From: Myxococcales bacterium
GTDB lineage: Bacteria; Myxococcota_A; Polyangia; Polyangiales; Houyiibacteriaceae
NCBI GenBank assembly: GCA_020354595.1
Contig: CP070650.1
Span: 2,037,530-2,044,718, forward strand
DNA length: 7,189 nucleotides
Reading direction: 5' to 3'
Shown here: positions 1 through 4,781 of the stretch, one piece after another
Layout: each line of letters begins with the position of its first letter
Numbering within the stretch: position 1 is the stretch's first letter
Translations under genes and position numbers: made by a program
The notes under the pieces: model-generated
What the model saw: only the letters and a program-made list of their open reading frames with translations
Told to the model about the DNA's origin: nothing
Database searches by the model: none

Positions 1-613
1 CCATGGCGTGCTCCACTGCGGTGTGGGGAGGGAGGCGACGGGACTCGAGGGCCGAGGCCTGATCGAAGATTCCCACTGGGAAGTCGCCCTCGACCACGAC
101 CAGGCCGTGCTTGTTCGAGAGCTCGAGACGGTCGACGGCGAGCGCGATCGGGTCGTCGGCCTTCACCTTGACGACCGAGCCTGAGGCGATGCCCGAAATC
201 GGCGTCTTGAGACGCTTCTCGCGTACCGCTCGCATGAGGTCGCGCGTCGAGACCACGCCTTCGGGTTTTTCGCGCCTGGTGATGAAGACCCGATGCACGT
301 GGTTCTTGAGCATCAGCTTCGCAGCCTCGGCGACTCGAGCTTCGGGCGCAACTTGGAGCGCTGGCGACTTCATGATCTCTTCGATCGGTCGGTCCGGCAC
401 ACGAAACGTCTCGCCATGCGTATAGACCGCAGCGCGTAGAATGTCCGTGCGCGAAATGACCCCTTTGAGCGCGCCTTGTGCGTCGATGACACCGAGCGCA
501 GACACTCCCTGCCCCGCGAACAGCTCGTTCGCGGTGACCAGGCTCTCCCCAATCCGAACCGTCTCTACCGGCGTGGTCATGTAGTCGGTCACTGGCATTT
601 CGAACTTGGCCAT
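1..613 (-). CDS. Multi-CBS-domain protein, partial (C-terminus beyond the left edge)
   Basis: The frame is open from the ATG at 613 to the window edge, giving 204 residues without a stop. Two CBS modules are visible at about residues 7-62 and 80-131, each with the GV(I/V)S-R-D-(I/L)-R type ending (GVISRTDILR at 51-60, GVVSTRDLMRAV at 119-130). A third CBS-like repeat starts near residue 139 and contains LVVVEGDFPVGIF at 171-183, so the full protein probably has three or four modules. CBS pairs usually bind adenine nucleotides and act as energy sensors; no effector domain is seen here, so the partner is unknown. The start is supported by AAGAGGA at 621-627, seven bases upstream. It is the third gene of a minus-strand unit, 42 bp after the host-attachment-like gene. 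The domain call is secure; the specific role is not known. Confidence 0.9.
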   Translation of the reverse strand, partial: MAKFEMPVTDYMTTPVETVRIGESLVTANELFAGQGVSALGVIDAQGALKGVISRTDILRAAVYTHGETFRVPDRPIEEIMKSPALQVAPEARVAEAAKLMLKNHVHRVFITRREKPEGVVSTRDLMRAVREKRLKTPISGIASGSVVKVKADDPIALAVDRLELSNKHGLVVVEGDFPVGIFDQASALESRRLPPHTAVEHAM

Positions 614-633
614 TTCGATTTCCTCTTCTCGCA

Positions 634-649
634 CGCCCGAAAACGGGCG
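634..649. repeat. Intercistronic hairpin (6-bp GC stem, 4-base loop)
   Basis: CGCCCG-AAAA-CGGGCG forms a perfect six-pair stem with a four-base loop between the stop of the host-attachment-like gene and the CBS start. On the minus (transcribed) strand the loop reads TTTT and no T-run follows, so it does not look like an intrinsic terminator. It ends just before the CBS ribosome binding site and could affect mRNA stability or relative expression of the two genes. That role is inferred only. Confidence 0.5.
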
Positions 650-655
650 CCTCCG

Positions 656-1105
656 TCAAATGGCGATCACCTCGCCGAGGCGCTTGATGAGCTCGGCTTC
701 CTTGGTGGTCGCGAGGTCCTTGTCAAGCGAGCCCACGACGAGCTGCTTGGTCGGGCCGTCCAGCGAGGAGCGCAGCAACCCCAAGAATCTTGGTGGCGCA
801 ACCAAGACGAGACGCTGAAACTGGTTCTGCATACGCCCCTGGTGAAGCTTGTGGGCCAGCTCCCGTGCAAAATCGGCTACCACTCTCTCGTGCGGCCCCT
901 CCTTTCGGCTCATCGCGGCACGACGTGGGTCTCCGCTGTTCTTGCGAAAGGATCGACCCGGGCGGTCGGTCTCGAGATCGCGCGCCTTCTCGCGGCCCTC
1001 CGAGTGCTCGACCTCCTCGATCAGACCGAGCCCCTTTCCCGGGCCGTAGTTTTCGAAGACCCGCGCGCCCGCCTCGTGCGCGACTAATATCCATGTCCTC
1101 GCCAT
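656..1105 (-). CDS. Host-attachment family / baeRF-like protein
   Basis: The protein has 149 residues, a normal length for proteins annotated as 'protein required for attachment to host cells'. These are related to the bacterial-archaeal release-factor-like (baeRF) families. Recognisable blocks are the N-terminal WILVAH strand with ARVFENYG (5-21), the EEVEHSEGR segment (30-38), DRPGRSF (47-53), LVLVAPPRFLGLLR (99-112) and DKDL (128-131). The family name comes from a plant-associated bacterium; the fold suggests a ribosome- or RNA-related function in stress, and no enzymatic activity can be read from the sequence. No signal peptide or membrane segment is seen, so it is cytoplasmic. AGGAAGG at 1112-1118 sits six bases before the ATG. 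It lies 21 bp after the DUF5335 gene and 42 bp before the CBS gene, so the three are probably co-transcribed. Family call is firm; function is uncertain. Confidence 0.88.
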   Translation of the reverse strand: MARTWILVAHEAGARVFENYGPGKGLGLIEEVEHSEGREKARDLETDRPGRSFRKNSGDPRRAAMSRKEGPHERVVADFARELAHKLHQGRMQNQFQRLVLVAPPRFLGLLRSSLDGPTKQLVVGSLDKDLATTKEAELIKRLGEVIAI

Positions 1106-1126
1106 CGTCAGCCTTCCTAGCCCAGG

Positions 1127-1462
1127 TCAAGACGCCGGCAACGATGGAAGTGGGCTGAGCTCGATGATCTGTTTCGTTCCATCCGGCGACACCGCCTCGA
1201 TGCTGGAGAGTGTCCCCCCCTGCTCTCGCACGTAGATCTCCTTGGGGCTCTGGACGCGGTGTGACACATTGGCCGTGTCGATCGTCAGAACGTCGTCGTT
1301 GTGGTCGTAGCTGACCCCGATCAGGATGGCGTCGTCGGTTTCGGGCTGAACGCCCAGATTCTCGCCGAGAATCGACACCCCGACTCGCATTGTGGGGATC
1401 CGCTTGGCAACCTCGTCGAAGTACCGCTGCCATTCCGAACGCTCTAACTTTCTCGTGGTCAT
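1127..1462 (-). CDS. DUF5335 family protein
   Basis: This small cytoplasmic protein (111 residues) matches the DUF5335 pattern. It has the N-terminal TRKLERSEWQRYFDEVAK block, a central ILIGVSYDHNDDVLTI strand, the SPKEIYV block and a C-terminal SSIEAVSPDGTKQIIEL segment. No function is established for the family. The ATG at 1462 is chosen over the in-frame ATG at 1486 because GGAGG (1468-1472) is placed five bases before it. The alternative also lies upstream of the transcription start (about 1481) predicted by the sigma-54-like promoter at 1490-1508. It is the first gene of the minus-strand unit that continues into the host-attachment-like and CBS genes. Genes of this type often sit beside host-attachment, CBS and USP genes in environmental bacteria, which suggests a stress role, but that is context only. 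Confidence 0.85.
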   Translation of the reverse strand: MTTRKLERSEWQRYFDEVAKRIPTMRVGVSILGENLGVQPETDDAILIGVSYDHNDDVLTIDTANVSHRVQSPKEIYVREQGGTLSSIEAVSPDGTKQIIELSPLPSLPAS

Positions 1463-1467
1463 GATCG

Positions 1468-1472
1468 CCTCC
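1468..1472 (-). promoter_or_regulatory. Ribosome binding site deciding the DUF5335 start
   Basis: GGAGG on the minus strand is followed by five bases and then ATG at 1462. This is the best Shine-Dalgarno sequence in the window. It separates the 111-residue form from the longer form starting at 1486. Confidence 0.75.
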
Positions 1473-1489
1473 GCTGATAGCTCCAACAG

Positions 1490-1508
1490 GTAGCAAACTA
1501 CGTGCCCA
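1490..1508 (-). promoter_or_regulatory. Sigma-54 (-24/-12) promoter for the DUF5335/host-attachment/CBS unit
   Basis: On the minus strand this reads TGGGCACGTAGTTTGCTAC. Against the sigma-54 consensus TGGCACG-N4-TTGCW it matches 11 of 12 defined positions: GGCACG, four bases, then TTGCT. The invariant GG (1506-1505) and GC (1494-1493) are exactly ten bases apart. The predicted start is near 1481, giving a leader of about 19 nt that contains the GGAGG site of the DUF5335 gene. This geometry supports a real promoter. It shares 15 of 19 bases with the site at 4750-4768. Inverted repeats at 1519-1537 and 1547-1563 lie upstream where an enhancer-binding activator could act. Confidence 0.72.
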
Positions 1509-1518
1509 CCATTTGTGG

Positions 1519-1537
1519 CGCAACGCGGGCCATTGCG
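1519..1537. repeat. Inverted repeat CGCAA-N9-TTGCG in the divergent region
   Basis: CGCAA at 1519-1523 and TTGCG at 1533-1537 form five-base arms around nine bases. It lies just upstream of the predicted sigma-54 promoter (about -38 to -56). It uses the same half-site as the palindrome at 1547-1563 but with a wider gap. A further TTGCGC is at 1586-1591. It may be a second, weaker activator site or chance in GC-rich DNA. Confidence 0.35.
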
Positions 1538-1546
1538 AGCCCTCGG

Positions 1547-1563
1547 AGCGCAAACGCTGCGCT
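1547..1563. promoter_or_regulatory. Palindrome AGCGCA-N5-TGCGCT, candidate activator (UAS) site
   Basis: The arms AGCGCA (1547-1552) and TGCGCT (1558-1563) are perfectly complementary around five bases. The centre is about 74 bp upstream of the predicted sigma-54 start at 1481, within the range used by NtrC-type activators. The core CGCA-N5-TGCG recurs at 4683-4697, in front of the acyltransferase promoter. It could instead serve the divergent gene at 1654. The palindrome is seen directly; the binding role is inferred. Confidence 0.5.
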
Positions 1564-1653
1564 ATTTCACGTTGTCACGACAGAATTGCGCCTCGGGTTC
1601 GGCGCATGGGCGGGCCCTCCTCACTTGGTATAGTGAAGCTGCGCCCAGGGAAC

Positions 1654-3195
1654 ATGGGAGATTTGAAAACAGACCTCGAAGCGGCCGGCCTCGAGCTCAT
1701 CGAAACCCACATCTCTTGGGTCTTCTTGGGCCCATCCGAGGTGTTCAAGATCAAGCGGCCGGTGGATTTTGGCTTTCTGGATTTCACGACCGTCGAAGCG
1801 CGACGCTGGGCGTGCGACGCTGAGGTGCGTCTCAACCGAAGACTCGCGCCTGATGTCTATCTCGGAGTCGTTCCCGTGACCGTCGATGGTGCAGGCGCGC
1901 ATGCAATCGACGGCGCCGGACGGACCATCGATTGGGCGGTGCACATGCGCCGCCTTTCGATGGAGCACCGCGCCGACGAGATGCTGACCGCTGGATCCCT
2001 TCTCCCAGAGCACGTCGATCAGCTCGCGGATCGCATAGCGCGTTTTCACGCTGCTGCACGGTGCGACCAGGAAACGTCTCGGCATGGTGAAGTGGCGACG
2101 ATTCTCGGCAACGTACAGGAGAACTTCGAGCAAACGCGCGACTCCATCGCGGACTACCTCACCGAAGAGCAGGCGCGCGAGATCGAAACGTGGCAGCGCG
2201 CGATGCTCAGGGACAAAGAGCGCTTCGAGCATCGCATCGCGACGGAGCGAGTGCGCGACGGTCATGGAGACTTGCGTCTCGAGCACGTGTATTTCGAGCC
2301 GGCCGGATCGATCTCGATCATCGACTGCATCGAATTCAACGACCGCTTTCGGTACGGTGACGTCTGCGCCGACATCGCGTTCTTATCGATGGATTTGGCC
2401 TGGCACGGACGCGTCGATCTCGCGGAGCGGTTGCTCGCTCGCTACGCCCGCGAGTCCAACGACTATGGTCTATATTCCGTCGTCGACTTCTACGAAAGCT
2501 ATCGCGCGTTCGTCCGCGGCAAGATCGCCTCGTTCCTCGCGGCGGACGCCGTAGCAGCGCCGTCGACGAGAGAGCGCGCGAAACGCGAAGCCAGGCGCTA
2601 TTTCCTTCTATCGCTGGCCTACGAGCGGCCGCCGCTGGTTCCGCCGAGACTCATCGCTGTCGGTGGCATCATCGCGAGCGGAAAGAGCCGCACCGCGGAA
2701 GCCATCGGTGAGCTGCTGGCCGCGCCAGTCGTCAGCTCCGATCGCACCCGAAAACACCTGATGGGCCGCGGCCCGGAGGAATCGCTGAAGAGCGACGCAT
2801 GGTCCGGGCCGTACTCGCCCAGCGCCACGAAAGCGGTCTACGAGACGCTTTGGAAGACGGCGGACACCATCCTCTCCTCTGGCCGGCCGGTGGTGATCGA
2901 CGCTTCGTTCCGCACCGCGGAGACGCGCAGCTCCGCGCGAGCGCTTGCCGAAGCGCGAAACGTTCCGTTTCTTTTCGTCGAATGCCAAGCGCCGCGAGAC
3001 CTCGTGCTGCAACGCCTTGCCGGCCGCGAAGAGAAGGGCGCCCACGTAAGCGATGCGCGATCCGATCTGCTCGACGAGTTCGAAAGGCGCTTTGAGCCAA
3101 TTGTGGAGCTGGACGCGGCGGAGCACGTGCGAGTCGACACCTCGCGGCCACGCGAAGAGAATCGTCGACGGCTCGAGAAGATGTTGGAGAGCTAG
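1654..3195 (+). CDS. Fused APH-like kinase domain and AAA/P-loop kinase (COG2187/COG0645 type)
   Basis: The product has 513 residues and two domains. The N-terminal half resembles aminoglycoside-phosphotransferase-like kinases of the COG2187 type, with ETHISWV (17-23), KIKRPVDFGFLDF (32-44), the catalytic-loop motif HGDLRLEH (204-211) and the following IIDCIEFNDRFRYGD segment. The Mg-binding Asn of classical HGDxxxxN is replaced by His. The C-terminal half is a zeta-toxin/adenylate-kinase-like P-loop domain with Walker A GGIIASGKS (337-345) and DASFR (416-420). Proteins with this fusion are common in stress-gene neighbourhoods; the substrate is unknown and antibiotic resistance should not be assumed. 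The ATG at 1654 is preferred because family members begin shortly before ETHISWV; AGGGA at 1647-1651 is close to it. GTG 1633 and ATG 1609 are possible alternatives. It converges on the USP gene with seven bases between stops. Confidence 0.9.
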   Translation: MGDLKTDLEAAGLELIETHISWVFLGPSEVFKIKRPVDFGFLDFTTVEARRWACDAEVRLNRRLAPDVYLGVVPVTVDGAGAHAIDGAGRTIDWAVHMRRLSMEHRADEMLTAGSLLPEHVDQLADRIARFHAAARCDQETSRHGEVATILGNVQENFEQTRDSIADYLTEEQAREIETWQRAMLRDKERFEHRIATERVRDGHGDLRLEHVYFEPAGSISIIDCIEFNDRFRYGDVCADIAFLSMDLAWHGRVDLAERLLARYARESNDYGLYSVVDFYESYRAFVRGKIASFLAADAVAAPSTRERAKREARRYFLLSLAYERPPLVPPRLIAVGGIIASGKSRTAEAIGELLAAPVVSSDRTRKHLMGRGPEESLKSDAWSGPYSPSATKAVYETLWKTADTILSSGRPVVIDASFRTAETRSSARALAEARNVPFLFVECQAPRDLVLQRLAGREEKGAHVSDARSDLLDEFERRFEPIVELDAAEHVRVDTSRPREENRRRLEKMLES

Positions 3196-3202
3196 CCTCC
3201 CG

Positions 3203-4099
3203 CTACGGCCGTACGGCGAGGACGGGGACGGGGGAATACCTGAGGCAATACTGCGAGGCGCTCCCAAGCATCATACCCCGCAACCGGCCTTGGCCGCGGC
3301 ACCCGACGAACAGCAGGTCGGCGCCGAGGTCGGCGGTCGTATTGCAGAGCACCTTACCCACGGAGCCATCCATCACGCGAATCGTAGTCCCTGGAGCGAG
3401 ACCCTCGCTGACGACGAGTTGCTCCAGCCGAGAATGCGCTGCCGACGAAAGCCCCTCGAGCACGCTCGGCCACTCGGTTGGAAGCACGCTCTCCGTGATT
3501 GGGTGGGGGACCACGTGCAGGAGTGCGACCTCGCCACCAACCGCCGCTGCGACGTCCCGCGCCCAGCGAACCGCCTCGATGCCATGGGCGGAGAAGTCGA
3601 CGCCAACGGCGACCTTGGCGCCAGCATAGTCTTCGCGGAGCCTTCCGCAGGACACCAATACCGAGCAAGGCGCTTGCCGCACGACGCGCTCGGACGTCGA
3701 GCCGAGCAAGCGCTCGGGCAAGCCAATGGCGCCGACGGGATCGCCCACCGCAATCAAGTCTGCATTGACCGAGACCGCGGTGCGTAGAATCGTTTCCCAG
3801 GGCTGTCCTTCCTCGCACGAGGTCTGGCAGCTCAAGCCCGCAGCTTCACATTCCTTGCGCTCGTTCTCGAGCTCCTGAAGGGAGCTCTCGAAACGCCCTT
3901 TGAGCCTCTGTCGCAACGCGTGCGCCGCGGACCTCGCGCCTATGGGAAGATCACGCCAGGCGTTCTCCAAACCGATCTCGCTCGCGTGCACCAGCCAAAG
4001 CGTCGCATGGGTCGCTCGAGCCGTTTGAACGGCGAGTTGCATCGCGCGGCGCCCGGACTCGCCGAGGTCTGTGCCAACAACGATGGTTTTGATCCCCAT
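3203..4099 (-). CDS. Universal stress protein with two tandem USP domains
   Basis: The 298 residues contain two USP domains, about 1-152 and 160-298, each starting with a strand and Asp (VVGTD at 7-11, VGVDFS at 165-170). Domain 2 has the canonical ATP-binding motif G-x2-G-x9-G-S (G266, G269, G279, S280). Domain 1 has G119-x3-G123-x9-G133-S134, one residue longer in the first gap, so its nucleotide binding may be altered. Cysteines are concentrated in domain 1 (84, 91, 95, 145, 151). The protein is probably cytoplasmic and ATP-binding, helping survival under starvation or low oxygen. It follows the two-CBS gene by 68 bp. No Shine-Dalgarno sequence precedes the ATG. A perfect-consensus sigma-54 promoter (4111-4128) predicts transcription starting about two bases before it. 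Later starts would cut into the first strand. Confidence 0.93.
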   Translation of the reverse strand: MGIKTIVVGTDLGESGRRAMQLAVQTARATHATLWLVHASEIGLENAWRDLPIGARSAAHALRQRLKGRFESSLQELENERKECEAAGLSCQTSCEEGQPWETILRTAVSVNADLIAVGDPVGAIGLPERLLGSTSERVVRQAPCSVLVSCGRLREDYAGAKVAVGVDFSAHGIEAVRWARDVAAAVGGEVALLHVVPHPITESVLPTEWPSVLEGLSSAAHSRLEQLVVSEGLAPGTTIRVMDGSVGKVLCNTTADLGADLLFVGCRGQGRLRGMMLGSASQYCLRYSPVPVLAVRP

Positions 4100-4110
4100 G
4101 CTTCAACCCG

Positions 4111-4128
4111 GAGCAAGCACCGTGCCAG
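4111..4128 (-). promoter_or_regulatory. Sigma-54 promoter, full consensus, in front of the USP gene
   Basis: The minus strand reads CTGGCACGGTGCTTGCTC. All 12 defined positions of TGGCACG-N4-TTGCW match, with GG (4126-4125) and GC (4114-4113) ten bases apart. The predicted start is near 4101, while the USP ATG is at 4099, so the transcript would be almost leaderless. It lies in the gap between the CBS and USP genes and would let USP be induced without the CBS gene. No palindrome of the CGCA-N5-TGCG type is obvious within 150 bp upstream; a degenerate match lies at 4282-4296 inside the CBS gene. Confidence 0.75.
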
Positions 4129-4167
4129 ATCCTGGGGCCAAAGTCTCCCTCTTTGACGACCGCGCGA

Positions 4168-4602
4168 TCAAACGCCGGGATCGGATAACGCCTGAATGGC
4201 GAAATCGACGAAATCCGATTCGGTGAGCATCCCGACGAGCCTTCCGTGCTCGACCACGGGAACACACCCGTAACCGTGCGAGCGCAAGGTGAGCGCGGCC
4301 TCGAGAGCGGGCGTATCGGGGTATACCGTGCGCACTTCTTTCGTCATCACCCAACGGGCTTCTATCCATCGGTTCATGTGAACCTGCTCTTCGGACGGCG
4401 CCCCGGACAGACTCCCCTCCTGACTGCGCAACACGTCGCGATGCGAGATCAGACCAAGGAGGCGCCCAGACTCGGACTCGACCACCGCCACGTGGCGGAT
4501 CTTGTGCTCCTCCATCAACTGGATGACCTCGCGAAGCGGGCGGGTCGGCCCCACCGAAACGACCGGCTGGGTCATGAGGTCTCGCGTCAGAAGCTGTGAC
4601 AT
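4168..4602 (-). CDS. Two-CBS-domain protein
   Basis: A stand-alone CBS pair of 144 residues. CBS1 spans about 8-60 and ends GLISHRDVLRS (50-60); CBS2 spans about 84-137 and ends LVGMLTESDFVDF (122-134). The modules are joined by a short linker (61-83). Such proteins form dimers that bind AMP, ATP or similar ligands and signal energy state; no output domain is present, so it presumably acts on a partner. It reads toward the USP gene 68 bp downstream. CBS and USP proteins both sense adenine nucleotides, which fits a shared energy-stress role. The ATG at 4602 is preceded by a weak AAAGAG (4608-4613). I found no sigma-54 spacing (GG-N10-GC) with a TTGC element upstream on this strand, so it is probably read from a different promoter type than USP. 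Confidence 0.92.
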   Translation of the reverse strand: MSQLLTRDLMTQPVVSVGPTRPLREVIQLMEEHKIRHVAVVESESGRLLGLISHRDVLRSQEGSLSGAPSEEQVHMNRWIEARWVMTKEVRTVYPDTPALEAALTLRSHGYGCVPVVEHGRLVGMLTESDFVDFAIQALSDPGV

Positions 4603-4650
4603 GGGTGCTCTTTATCGCACGTTCCGCTTGAGGCTGGTACGCAAGCCGTT

Positions 4651-4669
4651 AAACGCATATTATTCGTTT
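4651..4669. promoter_or_regulatory. 19-bp palindrome, candidate activator/operator site 1
   Basis: AAACGCATATTATTCGTTT is an imperfect palindrome with eight of nine arm pairs matching around one central base. It lies between the divergent CBS and acyltransferase genes. Its centre is 30 bp from that of the next site, so both would face nearly the same side of the helix. Relative to the predicted acyltransferase start at 4777 it is centred near -117, a usual enhancer distance for sigma-54 activators. It might also repress the leftward CBS gene. Confidence 0.6.
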
Positions 4670-4680
4670 CGAAGACTGTG

Positions 4681-4699
4681 AAACGCATAATTTGCGTCC
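4681..4699. promoter_or_regulatory. Palindrome ACGCA-N5-TGCGT, candidate activator/operator site 2
   Basis: AAACGCATAATTTGCGTCC starts with the same nine bases as site 1 (AAACGCATA) and shares 14 of 19 bases overall. Its core ACGCA-TAATT-TGCGT (4683-4697) is a perfect five-base inverted repeat with a five-base gap, like AGCGCA-N5-TGCGCT at 1547-1563. Its centre is about 87 bp before the predicted acyltransferase start. Role inferred from symmetry, repetition and position. Confidence 0.6.
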
Positions 4700-4749
4700 T
4701 TCCCGGAGCTCCTGGCGCCGGCGAATGCGGATATCGCTGCAAAGCACCA

Positions 4750-4768
4750 TGGGCTCACAATTTGCTAC
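4750..4768 (+). promoter_or_regulatory. Sigma-54-like promoter for the acyltransferase gene
   Basis: TGGGCTCACAATTTGCTAC has the obligatory GG-N10-GC (4752-4753 and 4764-4765) and a perfect TTGCT -12 element. It matches 9 of 12 consensus positions. It is identical at 15 of 19 positions to the stronger site at 1490-1508. The predicted start is about 4777, five bases before the ATG at 4782. The two palindromes at 4651-4699 stand 80-125 bp upstream. It is weaker than the other two sites, but the context makes it likely. Confidence 0.55.
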
Positions 4769-4781
4769 AGACACCGCTGCT

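Noticed and set aside
476..1087. 203-residue plus-strand open frame
   Set aside because: It lies opposite the CBS and host-attachment-like genes, which have clear family motifs and ribosome binding sites; its translation resembles no family.
723..1553. 276-residue minus-strand open frame
   Set aside because: It is an out-of-frame shadow over the host-attachment-like and DUF5335 genes and the promoter region, with low-complexity Arg-rich translation.
1629..1634. TATAGT as a -10 element for the kinase-fusion gene
   Set aside because: No acceptable -35 element lies 16-18 bases upstream, so it is not listed as a promoter.
1621..2286. 221-residue minus-strand open frame
   Set aside because: It is antisense to the APH-like domain; GC-rich coding DNA commonly leaves such frames open.
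4171..4192. Direct repeat AACGCC spaced by 16 bases at the end of the two-CBS gene
   Set aside because: It is six bases, mostly within coding sequence, and has no further copies nearby.
4282..4296. GCGCA-N5-AGCGC as an activator site for the USP promoter
   Set aside because: It has a mismatch in the core, lies inside the CBS gene and is centred about 188 bp upstream; too weak to call.
4626..4646. GCTTG-N11-CAAGC inverted repeat in the CBS leader
   Set aside because: The arms are only five bases with a wide loop; expected by chance.
4711..4729. Second possible sigma-54 element TGGCGCCGGCGAATGC on the plus strand
   Set aside because: The GG to GC spacing is 11 rather than 10 and the -12 element is not TTGC.
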